A stretch of DNA of 64,000 nucleotides from Norana najaformis (GCA_964023275.1 OZ029913.1:48363976-48427975), one strand, 5' to 3'; positions 43,262 to 54,816 are shown, counted from the stretch's first letter. Translations and numbers: made by a program. The notes: generated by a model not told the origin, from the sequence alone.

Positions 43262-43560
43262 TTTCACTTTCTTAGTTGTGTTTGTATTCATGGTAGATGT
43301 AGATGTTTCTGCCGTGCTGCAACCTTCTTCAGTTTTCAGTGAGGTAGTTTGCATCTGGAAACTTTGGCAATTGATGAATTACATCTCGACCAACAAAAGA
43401 CAAAGCAACTGAGGTTGATAATTCGTCATCAAATGAAATGGACGAGACAATGGAAATGATTCAAACTACTTTTTTGAAAACTGAAGAAGGTTGTAGTGCA
43501 GCAGAAGCATCTACATCTTCCATGAATACAAACACAACTAAGAAAGTGAAAATTAATTGC
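43262..43560. repeat. Inverted duplication at the start of the P-element relic
   Basis: 43268-43365 read backwards matches 43458-43555 at roughly nine of ten positions; both contain AAACTGAAGAAGGTTG and ACAAACACAACTAAGAAAGT on their respective strands. The spacer is about 92 bp. The same short peptide (TEEGCS ... MNTNTTKKVK) can be read outward from both arms. It would fold into a long hairpin. Confidence 0.8.
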
Positions 43561-45943
43561 AGAATGCTAGATATGCCATGAAAAAAGCAGAAGATAAATC
43601 AACTGCAGTCAATATTGGAGACTGGAGCACAAACTTAAGAATTTAAGACTGAAAATTCCTAAACAACTGCCAGAGTCAGCAATGCCGTCTGGAGCAGTTG
43701 ATGCTATATTAATGCTGCAAAGCAGTGTTTAGCACTTTTATAGCTGTCCATTTCATTCACTGATGTTGACTAGCCAGAGACAAGAAAAATGTTATAGGTG
43801 ATCAGTTAAGGATAAATTATTTGGGTTGCAGTTGCATTTTAAGAGTGCTACAGTTTACAGATTTGTGTGTCAGCACTTAGTTTTACCATCCAAGTCCATT
43901 GAATGCAGGTTTACAAATGGTGTGCTTAAGGTGCTGAAATTATGCATAATAAGTTTGCCCTTATGTGAATGGCAATGTGCACTTGTATTTGATGAACTTT
44001 CATTGAAGTCTCAATTAACATATGATAAGAATTTAGACCGAGTCATAGGACACACAGGCAACTGTAATAGCATAACTGCAACATGTGCAGTAGTATTTAT
44101 GGTTAGGGGTCTACACATTAAATGGAAACAAGCGATTGCCTTTTTCTTCACACACAACACCATAGCCAGTTCAAAACTTTCAAAGCTGATAAAAGAACAC
44201 ATCGTTAGAGTTCATAAAATTGGTTTGTTTGTTCGATGCATTGTATATGATCAAAGCGCCGCTAATGTAGCAGCCATAAAAAATCTTGGCTGTACAGCTG
44301 CATTACCAAATTTCACTGTTGGTTGCTTAGAACATGTTGTATATGTTGTTCCACATTTGTTTTAAAATGTGTGCAACAGCTTAAATAAGCATGATATTGA
44401 CATTGATAGTTTATTAGCTAGCTGGAAGTGCTTTGAGGAATTGTATCATTTTGATCAAAAATGTCCCATACGTCTTGAGCCAAGGTTGACAAGCACCATC
44501 TTGAGGTATCGAATGTTTCAGAGGTGTGTCTGTCTTGTTGCTCAATATTTTAAGTCATTCAGCAGAATGACTTAAAACAGTCATTCTGTTGCAACTGGTT
44601 TACAAGTGTGGGTTTTAACAAAGGAGTTACCTCCTGAAGCTCTCAAAACCAGCACTTTTGTTGACAAAATGGATATCCTCTTTGATATCCTTCATAACCG
44701 TAAACGGCAAGGTGATAAACCTGCTAGATGGGCCTTGAAAAGAAAAAAATGAAAATTTGAAACAGCTTATTATTATTATTATTAGTAGTAGTAGTAGTAG
44801 TAGTAGTGGTAGTGGTGGTAGTGGTAGTGATAGTAGTAGTAGTAGTATTTTGCATTTATTATGCATGCAAGGGCAGTAAATCTGAATCTGAGGCACGAAG
44901 CAATTGTGAGTAAAGGACTTGCTCAAGGTCCCCGCACAGTAACCGACTAAGGGGAGGCTCAAAACCCCCGCATTACAAGCCGAGCACTCTGTTGAACCAT
45001 CTACCGTGCCACATCCTTATCTTTAAGGCATGGATGGGGAAATGGCAATTCATGGGAGCTCATGCTCAGTTACAATTTAAATATCTGTAAGGGTTGCAAT
45101 ATGTCAATCGGCAGCACACACTATCTCTCCTGTGAGCTATTTGATCAGGTTTTTGAGTACATTTGCACTCTCTGTTTCATTCAAGATTGGCTTGGAACTT
45201 TTTTGCTGGTCTCAGAAGTAAACCTGGATGGAACGAAAATCCTGCTCTGGCACAGTTCTATACTGCTTTTAAAAATGCTAGAGTTCTGTCAAGTTTGGAC
45301 TCTTACACGAATGGTAAATATTATATTGATGATGATGATTTTGTCCTTCTAAAGCATTCTGATCTTATATGAGCCTTTCCTGTATTATCAAGGCCTGTTT
45401 CAAGTGCATCCTCATAAATTAGTGACGATTTACTTTATTCAAGTGATGAAGTTTGGTCTCAGATGTCAAATAAAATTCTAAACAGTGACATTTGCTATGT
45501 CAAAATTTTGATGGAAGCTGAAGAATCACTCATCAGTTATTTGTCTGGCTGGCTTGCTAGTAAATGTGGAATTTGATGAGGATGAGGATGTTCTGAGCAA
45601 ACAATTAAGTGACCATTCATGCAGTTGTCATCCATACAAGTACTTTATAAAAGTAAAGCGATTTTCAAATGTGTTCTTTAGTGGGCTGATTGATAAGGTT
45701 TTTGAAGCTGTACATGTAATAAAGCATTTGTTTCACTTCCATTTTAATCATTTGCTTTCACAACCCAACCTTGCTTCAATGCTATTTAAAATAATTCATC
45801 CTCAATGCAATTTCCTGTTTTTGTTCATTCGACATCAAGAACGTAAGCCTACCTTATACATATCAGAGAAACTGACAAAACTTTATGTCATGATGAGAAT
45901 AAGAATCTGCACAAAAGAACATTTGACCAGTGTTGCATATTAG
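43560..45943 (+). pseudogene. P-element-type transposase relic (THAP9-like)
   Basis: P transposases cut and paste DNA and have an RNase H-like core split by a GTP-binding insertion. Visible blocks in order: LHFKSATVYRFV near 43830; the core start CALVFDELSLKSQLTYDKNL with catalytic D near 43990; FMVRGLHIKWKQAIAFFFTH; KLSKLIKEHIVRVHKIGL; YDQSAANVAAIKNLG with a second D near 44255; CFEELYHFDQ near 44430. After an insertion come WNENPALAQFYTAFKNARVL near 45230 and a C-terminal block with VFEAVHVIKHLFHFHFNHL near 45710. The THAP domain is not seen. Frameshifts and stops make it non-functional. Confidence 0.7.
44763..45010. mobile_element. SINE-like insert in the P-element relic, with microsatellite
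   Basis: The transposase reading stops at about 44762 and resumes at about 45010. The insert begins with ATT/AGT triplet repeats (44769-44848). It continues with GGACTTGCTCAAGGTCCCC and CACAGTAACCGAC, then CGCATTACAAGCCGAGCACT, a pattern like the core and tail of MIR/CORE-type SINEs on the minus or plus strand. No pol III boxes were identified with confidence. Confidence 0.45.
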
Positions 45944-46426
45944 ACTGCATTGTTTGTTTCGTATTAATTTCATGTACACTGGTAACTCGTTGTAGCACTG
46001 CTTTGGGAGCCATATAAAAGAACTGCTGTATAATTAGGCTGTGTCATAATGGGGTCATTTTCCGTGGCTGAACTAAATTTGGGATCCATGTCCCAAACCA
46101 CACGAAAAAAAATAGAATTTGATTATGTTGAAGCTTTTTCTAATGAGGCGCGGTGGTATCATGCTTTCATTTCCAGTTCATATTTTAGAGTAGGGCATAT
46201 TGTTAAATTGTAACTTACTGGTTTAGTTTAGTATGCAATTTATTTCATATATCAGTCATCTTTCTTAATTAATGAGCACCCACGCTGGCTATAAATATCA
46301 CCTAGGATGCTGTTTGTTCTTATTCGTTAACGGTTTCCTAAACGGTCCGTTTGCTTTCCTTCCTTGCATTGATCTCCATTCATGCACAACGGTTTCTACA
46401 CTGAATTTTATAATATCGATAAAATA
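45944..46426. other. Non-coding stretch left of CACTG copy C
   Basis: No gene. At 46267-46306 it holds one copy of a 40-bp direct repeat whose partner lies at 48951-48990. The last bases ATA (46424-46426) are the left target duplication of copy C. Confidence 0.4.
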
Positions 46427-48826
46427 CACTGGATCACACGAAAAAAAATTTCGCCTGCTACTAGGCATATGTTATGTGTACTACACTAAATCGAATCTGC
46501 TGATTCCAAATCTGAAGTCAGATTTTGTGTAGCACGTCAGGATCTTAAGATGTGCAGCATACATGCTAATAATTATGCAAACTCTTTACAGAACTAGTAT
46601 TTCCTTATAACTTTGCAAACTCAGAGTATTCATAACAAGAAATAAAATGTTATTCTTTTATAACTTGAAATTAAAATATGTTTTAAAATGTAATATAAAT
46701 ATATGTATGTTACTCAGATGAAAGCATACATTTCGAAATTTTGTCTCTAGCTTAACTCTATACGAGTTCAAAAGTGCTTTAGACACTTGCTCTTGCGCTT
46801 GTGAGTGGCCGCTGTTGCCCGCTGCAGAAACCAGCAGTAATCGCCCATCATGTTGGAATTGCAGTGGCCCTGATATCTTGCTTCAAAGGTGGAGATGTCT
46901 TGATGGAATCTCTCTCCATGCTCATCGCTTACATCACCCAAGTTTGGTGGGAAAAAATCCAGATGGGAATGTAAGAAATGTATTTTTAGTGACATCCGGC
47001 AGCCGAGTTGCTTATATGCTGTTACCATGTTGCTAACGAGTTCAGCATAGTTCTCAGCTCGGTGATTCCCAAGGAAGTTTTGCACCACCAACGTACATGC
47101 ATCCCAAGCGGCAAATTCCAGTGGGTTGAGCTTGGTTCTAAATACAGTATCACGCATTAGTTCGCGGATTTCTGGCCCAATAAAAATTCCAGCCTTCAGC
47201 TTAACATCAGTTTTGACGGCTCCAAATTTATCTCAGATACTGGAAGCCTTGTCCAGTACGATCCATTGCCACTACGAAATTCCTCATGAGGCCCAGTTTA
47301 ATGTGAAGTGGTGGTAAGTACACTTTCAATGGATCAACCAATGGTTCGTGTTGCACGTTGTGCCGACCAACAATGTGCTGAGATCTAGGAGGCCACAGTT
47401 TCACTTTGTAATGGTTGCTGTCATCACGACTGTTCCACAAGCACAAAAAACATGTTTTGTGTACCCCAGCTGTAGGCCTAGAATAAGTGCTACCACTTTG
47501 AGGTCCGCACAGATGTTCCATTTGTGGTCTGAGTAGTTGATCACTTTCAAAATGAGTTTCATTGAATCATATGTCTCTTTGAGGCCTACAGCATGGGCCA
47601 TAGGAACAGACGGCTTTTCGTTACCATTGTGCACCAACACAGCTTTCAAGCTCGCTTGGCTGGAATCTATGAACAGTCTCCACTGATCAGGAACGTATTC
47701 GCAACCTAAATTCAGCATTAGACCGTTCACGTCAGTACAGAAACAGATATCATTTTCCAGTTTGTAATATGTAGCTAACTGTTTGTGACGATAAAAGAAG
47801 TGTGATGTTGTGGTACCTTTTTGAAGCAAGTTCCACTCCCCTAGTCTGGAGGCTAACAGTTCAGATTTCTCCTTTGACAAAGATAGGTCCCTCACCAGAT
47901 CATCTAACTCACCTTGCCTTATCAAATGCGGCCTACCCTCTTCCGAATCTTGATCACTGGATTCATAAACAGTAACGTCATCTTCTGTATTACCATCAGA
48001 ACTGTCCGTTTCATCAGCACCCGCAGCAGGCGGAAATGGTACTGGATTCTCTTCATCATGCGGCACTGGCTTTAGAGCGGACTCGCAATCAGAATAAACG
48101 ATTTTAGATTTATTTTTCTTTGAAAATCCAGCAACTTTAGTAATGCAGAAATAACAGTCTGCATGATGATTTCTTGGCTCGCGCCACACCATAGGCACAG
48201 CAAACGGCATTGAATTCCTTTTGCCATTCAGCCACTGTGTAAGCCCAGAGTAGCACACAGTGCAGCAGACATGTGGTGCCCAACTTTTATCCTGGTCTCC
48301 GATTTGACATCCAAAATAATACTTGTAAGCAATCATCACTCTCTTAGTTAACTTCTTGCACTGGTCACAAAGAGTATATTTACCACAAACATAGCAAAAA
48401 TTGTCTGGATGGTTAACACAGCCTCGCCTATTCATTTCAAAATTAAATCTCACACACTAGCTACAGCTATATAAGAAAACTTCACCTTCGTTCTACGCAG
48501 TCTCGCCTTATGTACTGGTATTGATGCTGACGTCAGCTCGCTGACATGCCCAATCATGTCTAGCGGCTGCTGCAGGCTTGCTGTTAGGAATATTTCAGGC
48601 GACACTTGCAGGCATGCACGTATCACTGGCAGCAATCGTGGAGACACATACAACAGAATGTACAGGCATAACCGAAAACGAGTCCTTACGTCATTACTTG
48701 AATGCATGCATAACTTAAAATCTAGACGTGCTGGGCAGATTCTGACTTCATATTTGGAATCAGCACATTTGAATCAATATAAGACACTTGCATTACTTTC
48801 AGTAGCAAAATCGTTGTGATTCAGTG
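46427..48826 (-). mobile_element. CACTG-ended DNA transposon, copy C, divergent subfamily
   Basis: The left end is CACTGGATCACACG; the right end reverse-complemented is CACTGAATCACAACG. ATA flanks both ends (46424-46426 and 48827-48829). Subterminal inverted repeats of about 55 bp (46492-46549 and 48716-48775) share GTGCTGATTCCAAAT-type and GAAGTCAGA and AGCACGTC blocks. The GCTGATTC block is also in the ends of copy B. The 2400-bp element carries a damaged gene on the minus strand. Confidence 0.88.
46768..48453 (-). pseudogene. Transposase of CACTG copy C, broken
   Basis: The first 330 residues or so are open from ATG 48453 (FCYVCGKYTLCDQC, KYYFGCQIGDQDKSWAPHVC, VPMVWREPRNHHADCYFC, DQWRLFIDSSQASLKAVL). 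A frameshift near 47440 leads to a second piece (KTCFLCLWNSRDD, PPLHIKLGLMRNFVVAM) and another near 47230 to a third (HFLHSHLDFFPPNLGDVSDE, GERFHQDISTFEARYQGH). The order and motifs equal those of copy B at clearly lower identity, so it is a separate, older subfamily. Confidence 0.85.
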
Positions 48827-49059
48827 ATATTAGAGTTAATGTATTTAAGGCAAATTTTGTATGTTATAGAACCCATAACCCACACAGCCTTAGGGGCTTC
48901 GTACCTTCGCAGCTCGCGATCCCAGACCTCTCAATTTGCAAACGGGTTCTGCACCCACACTGGCTATAAATATCACCTAGGCTGCTGTTTCCGAGCTAGC
49001 GATAACAGCAACTGAGAAATTATAGTTGATTAAATGGACTTACAATAGTGCTATACGCT
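48827..49059. other. Non-coding stretch with the second 40-bp direct repeat
   Basis: 48951-48990 repeats CACCCACACTGGCTATAAAT then ATCACCTAGG, the same text as 46267-46306 with two or three changes. No gene. Confidence 0.4.
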
Positions 49060-49345
49060 TAGTTAATAATAATCGTGAACTTCCACATCGCCACTTTCGT
49101 AATGCTCAAGGCATCGTCGATGGTTGCTGTCGTAGTCGGTGTGCGTACCAAATCCCGTGTTGAATCCGGTCGAAAGCCATGTCTGAGAGGACATAGAAAC
49201 AGCCTACAGAGCAACTGAGTCCAGGAAAAGATGGGTTTTTAGTCGAGGTCTAAAGGCCAACACAGACTGCAGACCGAACGTTTGCCGGAAGAGAGTTGCA
49301 GAGTCTGACAAAATTGTCTAGATGTTTCAGCTATTTGAATTTCTT
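49060..49345 (-). pseudogene. CR1/L2-type LINE 3' end, 5'-truncated
   Basis: Minus-strand reading gives LCNSLPANVRSAVCVGL and KTHLF-like remnants of the C-terminus, followed by a 3' UTR with ATGCCTTGAGCATTACGAAA and ending in ATTATTATT. This resembles the 3' end of the LINE at 22634 but is diverged. Confidence 0.55.
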
Positions 49346-49354
49346 CAATTGCTG

Positions 49355-49810
49355 TTAATACCAAAGGGTCATGATGGTGTTAAGATAGGTGCCTTTGCAA
49401 AATACAATGTCTCGCTGTCTGTCACTGAGCATACAGACTAGATTTCTGTGCGCGATAGCATACTTAACTGCGCTGTCTCTCGGGGGCAGCTTCTCAGATT
49501 CCCTTGTAGTTGGACCTCGCGCCTTCGTTGCTGGCTGTCCCATACCTTAATTTAATTTCATCCAGGTACTGGACCTCTGGCTAAAAATTGTCTGCGTCGC
49601 TTCATGTCAAATAATTCTTTGTGGGATAGGTCTAGTAGATGTGAAATAGCGGTTTTGATCCAGTTGACCTTTTTGCACTTTGAGTAATCCTCCATCAATC
49701 CCACGAAGGCTTCCACGGGTGGTTTTTTCTCAGTTTTCACGTACTTAACCCCATCTCGTCCAGAAAGCCTTCCACAGAATTTGTAGTAACCATCTTCAAT
49801 CCCACAAAGG
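49355..49810 (-). pseudogene. Unknown minus-strand gene at the left end of the viral element
   Basis: Two neighbouring frames on the minus strand read like real protein. One has DGYYKFCGRL, then EAFVGLMEDYSKCKKVNWIK and HKELFDMKRRRQFL. The next has AVKYAIAHRNLVCMLSDRQR and DIVFCKGTYLNTIMTLW. A stop at about 49558 and a shift separate them. I know no homologue. Position outside the polymerase, transcribed towards the left end, suggests an accessory gene. It could also be a chance reading. Confidence 0.35.
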
Positions 49811-50060
49811 CTTAGAGGAAATATTTTTTTTCAATAGAGAATGCGTTTTGAGCAAATTTTTCAACCTTTTTAGTTATCCATAGTAACATCCATAGTAACC
49901 TCCATATATCCCACAAAATCTTCGACAGAAAATTTTGTAGTAACCTCCTTTCAACCCATAAAGGCTTAGAGGAACCGAATTTTTCCAGTTAGAGAATAAT
50001 TTTGGTAGTGTGAAAAAAATTCTTGACGAAAATTTGATTATTAGAAAAAATGCTTGGACG
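49764..50060. repeat. Tandem duplication of about 150 bp near the viral left end
   Basis: AAGCCTTCCACAGAATTTGT then AGTAACC and CCCACAAAGGCTTAGAGGAA at 49764-49820 recurs, slightly changed, at 49915-49975, with the intervening AT-rich parts also alike. Further shorter echoes (TCAATCCCACGAAGGCTT at 49693) lie to the left. Confidence 0.6.
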
Positions 50061-50089
50061 AATTTTTTGAAAATTTTATTATAACACTT

Positions 50090-50240
50090 GGAGGCGAGCT
50101 TTCAGGGGAGATCTGGAGCGGATGGGATTGGACTGGGACGAGGCGATGGTGATGGCTGGTGAACGCGTGGAATGGCGAAGGCTTGTCGACCAATGCTCCG
50201 ATCGGAACAGGAGGATCTAAGTCTAAGTAAGTAAGTTATA
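50090..50240 (+). mobile_element. LINE 3' end, strongly truncated
   Basis: A short reading WRRAFRGDLERMGLDWDEAM followed by ERVEWRRLVDQCSDRNRRI and a stop is the typical C-terminus of RTE/Nimb-like LINEs. It is followed by AAGTCTAAGTAAGTAAG, a usual simple tail. It is only about 150 bp long and sits between the tandem repeats and the polymerase gene. Confidence 0.6.
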
Positions 50241-50355
50241 AGAAAAAATCTTTGATGAAATTCTATTTAGAGTTTCGATAACTTAGTGATTGTAAGAAAA
50301 GATCTTTGACGAACTTTTGAAAATCTTTTTGGTTATTACAAGAAAAAGTAACAAC
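50240..50355 (+). promoter_or_regulatory. Repeated leader upstream of the polymerase gene
   Basis: TAAGAAAAAATCTTTGATGA and TAAGAAAAGATCTTTGACGA occur 60 bp apart, with a third relative near 50037. The repeats lie directly before the polymerase start and could be regulatory or part of a terminal repeat. This is a suggestion from position only. Confidence 0.35.
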
Positions 50356-53300
50356 ATGGAAGGACTCCCACGGTTTGTTTTACGCAAAGAACTCGAAAAT
50401 CAACTTTTGAGAGACTACCGCGCGGAAGTAGCTCCTGGTCACAGGCTGGAGAAAGATGCGTTGGCATTTTTGAGCTCCATGGCACCAAACATCGAGGTAC
50501 AGCTTCGCGAAGAGTTGACCAGACGAGGAGGTTTTAAACACACGCAAGTACTAACGGCCGAGCTGGAAAAAATGGTGTTAACCGCCGGTCAAATATACGA
50601 CGAGAACGCGACTCCCGACACCAACACCACGACGACTTATTTTCGAAGTACGGCCGAACCGGTTCTCATCGCGGACGACATCCGAGGTAGTGTACAGGCG
50701 GCCAAAAACGAGATGCTAAGAAATCTCGAGGAATACACCAGCGAGGGATCGGGATGGAGACTTCGGCGAGTTGTGGCGCTGGACCTCGGCATTGCCAAAT
50801 ATCGACCATTTCGAGCTAGAAGCTATTTTCCCACCGAAGTATATTCCCCTGCGTTCTGTTATTAATGTGCAGAATACGGACAACCGCTGTTTTGAGTGGG
50901 CTGTATTATCGACAATGTATCCGGTAGAAAAACACTCCGAACGTTCAACCAAATATCGAGACCATCTCGGCGAGTTGGACTTTACAAAAATCGCCTTTCC
51001 AGTGAAGGTGACGGATATCGATCGTCTCGAACGCAAAAACCCGACCATAGCCATAAGCGTTTTCGGGTGGGAGAAAAAAAGTGGACCGTATCCAATCCGC
51101 ATCTTTACCAAGACTAGAGTTCACAACATCGATCTTTTATTACTAACCAAAGCTGAAAATCAGCACTATGTTTGGATCAAAGATCTAGTTCGCATGCTGT
51201 ATAAAAACAGTGGTTACGAACACAGGAAACACCCATGTCGTCGATGTCTTCACGTCTTTTCCACCGAAGATCTTTTAACCAGTCACATCATAGATTGCCA
51301 GGGCATTAGTAAGAAACCGCAGCGAATTGAAATGCCCGAAGAGGGAAAAATATTCTCAAATTTCAAAACCACCACAAACAAATGAGAGTTCTATATGTCA
51401 TCTACGCCGATTTCGAAGCGTTGAATGTGCCAGTAGAAGGTGCCGATGAAAGTAACACCAGACTTATCGCCAAACAAAAACCTTGCAGCTTTTGTTATGT
51501 GGTAGTTCGCTGTGACGGTCACATAAATCCACCTGTACTTTATCGAGGTGAAAACGCTGTAGAAGAATTTTTGTTATATTTGCAAGACGAAACTTGCTAC
51601 TATCGAGCAGAGTTTGACCGACAAGGCAGACATAATGATGACGGCGGCCGACTGTCAGGCTTTTCTAACGGCACCTACGTGTTACATTTGTGCTAAAACG
51701 ATGGACGATGACGATAAAGTTCGCGATCATTGCCACATGACCGGTAAGTATCGTGGGGCCGCTCATAACATTTGTAACCTCAAAGTGCGAATTTACCCAG
51801 ACAAATGTAAAGTGCCAGTTGTTTTTCACAATTTGCGAGGCTATGATAGTCATCTTATCATGCAGGCGTTAGGCGATTGTAAAGCAGTTGAGGATCAGAA
51901 AATCAGCTGCATTCCAAACAACATGGAAAAATACATGACTTTCAGTCTGGGGCGACTACTGTTCATCGATAGTCTCCAATTTTTAAACAGCTCGTTGGAC
52001 AAGTTAGCGGGAAATCTTTCACCAGCAGACTTACGGGTTACCAACAGCTCCATCGATGACGTGGAAAAACTTAAACTTTTACAGCGAAAAGGAATTTATC
52101 CATATGAATACATGGATGATTACCATCGGTTCGATGAAGAAAATCTTCCACCACCAGAAGCCTTCAGTTCCAAACTAACCCGCGAAAAAATTTCCGTTGT
52201 GGATTGTCAACATGCCCAGCCAGTGTGGGAAGTTTTCGATTGCAAAACTTTGGGCGACTACCACGATTTACAGTATATCTTTGTACCGATGTTCTACTCT
52301 TAGCCGATGTTTTTGAAACTTTTCGAGGAACAGCGCTAAAACACTACGGCCTCGACCCGGCTAACTACTTTAGTTTACCGGGAATGGCTTGGGATGCATT
52401 GTTGAAAAAAACTAAAGTCGAGCTCGAACTCCTAACAGACATCGACATGCATCTATTCGTTGAGAGAGGGCTTCGTGGTGGAATTTCGATGGTATCCAAA
52501 CGTTTTGCAAAAGCAACCAATCCTCAATGTCCCGATTACGACGTTTCAAAACCAAACAGCTGGATCGCATATTTAGATGCAAATAATCTCTATGGCTGGG
52601 CAATGCAACAACTTTTACCAGTCGACAGATTTAGCTGGACTAGTCCAACTTTGGATGAAGTGCTAGCAACATCCGATGAAGCACCAGAAGGTTTTCTAGT
52701 CGAAGTTGACATGGAGTATCCGAAAAATCTTCATGACGCCCACAACGATTATCCTTTAGCTCCAGAAACTCTAACCGTTCAAGAAACATGGCTGAGCGAT
52801 TATTAGCAGACACTCGTGGCCGAACTAGGAAGAAAATTCGTAGATTGTCAAAAATTGATTCAAAGCCTTCGCAAAAAAAGAACGATATGTGGTTCACTAT
52901 CGAAACCTGAAATTATACCATTCGTTGGGCATGCGAATCAACAAAATTCATCGTGCATTAAAGTTTCGACAAAAAGCTTGGATGGCGACATATATCGAGA
53001 TGAACACTCAGCTTCGCGCAAATTCGACATCAGATTTTGTGAAGGACTTTTTCAAGTTGGCCAACAACGCCGTCTTTGGTAAAACCATGGAAAATTTGCG
53101 CAAGCGAATCAGGATCGATTTGGTAACAACCACGAGAGGACAAGTTACGCCGTCTGATTTCCGATCCCGCTTACATATCACACACAATTTTCGATGGCGG
53201 TCTTGTTGCAGTTCATAGCGCCAAAATCAAGTTGAAACTCAATCGACAGGTCTACATTGGTCAAGCCGTTCTCGATCTCAGCAAACATCTTATGTACGAC

Positions 53301-53859
53301 TTTTGGTATAAAGAAGTCAAAGCGAATTACGAAAATAAGGCTCAATTGTTATATACCGACACCGACAGCCTACTTTTTCAAGTTGAAACGTCAGACGTTT
53401 ATGCCGACATGTGGGACAAAAAACGCTTGTACGATTTTAGCGAAAATCCACAAAACATTCCATACCACAACAATGAAAAAAAAGTTGTAGGCAAATTCAA
53501 AGACGAATGCAACGGTTTTCTCATTGCAGAATTCGTCGGCTTACGACCAAAAATGTATTCCATAATGAGAGCGAGTGGCGAAGAAATTCGAAAAGCAAAA
53601 GGTGCTCAGAAGGCCGTCGTAAAAAAAGACATGTCACGACTTGTACAAGCAAAGTTTGTTCGAGCGAAAAGAGTTCAAACATACACAGGTCCTAATTCGA
53701 AGTCGTGGTCACCAAATAGGTCTTTGCGAGCAAAATAAAATCAGTCTTTCTCTCCTGGACACGAAAAAGTGGATAGCGCCAGATGGAATTTCAGCGCTTG
53801 CATACGGACATAATTTTATCGATTTGAAAGATTATTTCAACGAGCTTTTCTATGATTGA
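50356..53859 (+). pseudogene. PolB: Protein-primed-type family B DNA polymerase, frameshifted
   Basis: It would replicate the viral DNA. ATG 50356 (in ACAACATGG) was chosen over an upstream non-ATG start. The N-terminal part has a segment ending GSGWRLRRVVAL that is conserved in Polinton polymerases. Exonuclease motif I is YADFEAL near 51405, exo II FHNLRGYDSHLI near 51825. Between them is a zinc cluster of endonuclease VII type (CYICAKTM, DHCHMTGKYRG, HNICNL) near 51685-51780. Polymerase motifs: A, YLDANNLYGWAM near 52570; [14 protein letters not shown] near 53060; C, YTDTDSLLF near 53352. The end reads ISALAYGHNFIDL. At least seven frameshifts or stops interrupt it, but every key motif is still there. 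Confidence 0.88.
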
Positions 53860-54816
53860 GAATTCTATCTGGTGGTAATTCAGTTTCCATCGGAACGATA
53901 ATTAGCTCTTCGCGCACAAACCCACGAGCAGGTCCACTCGTTAAACAGTACAAAGCCGGCTGACCAACTTGTCGGACAGCATTCGAAATGGCGTGAATCG
54001 TGAGCGGTGGCTCGTTTTCTTTCACCACCCTCGAGTTCACCGGGTGCATACAAATATCGAACCAAAACATCGTGTCCGAGAATAGGTTCGTTCAGACCAA
54101 CAACACGGCCAGTTGAAAGAGAGGATTTTCGTGCCACTCGCGCAGTTTTAATCGAGTCGATCGGTTTTTTACCGGTCAACCTAGTTGGTTCGTCGTTCAA
54201 CGCAGCCACTACTTGAGGCAACTGACGAACCCATTCGGCCGATCGTTCTGTTGACCCACGAGCGTATTGCGCCCCAAAAAGTCGTTCTGCTAAAGTACGA
54301 TTAAAACGTTCGACGATTCCTTGTTGTCGATGATTACCAGTTTGTCCACGTCTTACATGCACATTTCGTTTTGCTAACATTTGCGAAACAGCACCCATAA
54401 ACTGGAGTCCAGGATCGATTTGAAGAAGTCGAGGCCAAGTTAACGCCCCACGTTTGCAAATTCGATTTAATGCAGCGGCAACTTCGACGGCACTTTATCG
54501 GTCAACGCTTCCGCCTCTTTGAATCGCGAGGCAACATCGACGACGGTCTGGCGTATTTGTATTTCTTTTTGCCAACTTTATCGTGAGGTAAATAAAGTAA
54601 ATCGGCTTGGTGAACGGCATTGGGTCGATCTTCGTCAAAAATTGGACGAGGTATGTGACGCGGTGCTGGTAAATAAATTTGCCATATAGCTTTTTTCAAC
54701 CAATTACGAGCATCAATTTTGGAAATTTTTCCGGCTGAGGCAAGTTTGCTCACCGCAGCTGTACCTCGCCAATACCCCTTAGGGCTGTAGTAAATTGTGG
54801 AAAGTTTTTCAGCCAT
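53837..54816 (-). pseudogene. INT: Retroviral-type integrase of the Polinton-like element, frameshifted
   Basis: It would insert the viral DNA into the host genome. From ATG 54816 the first frame has YYSPKGYWRGTAAVSKLA, QIYLPAPRHIPRP and PNAVHQADLLYLPHD with the first catalytic D. After a break at about 54500 the second frame has LQIDPGLQFMGAV (second D), then GIVERFNRTLAERLF (E). The C-terminal SH3-like part (GHDVLVRYL, then REELIIVPMETELPPDRIL in another frame) follows. The sequence type is that of Polinton integrases, not of the gypsy integrases elsewhere in the window. Its end meets the end of the polymerase gene tail to tail. Confidence 0.85.
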
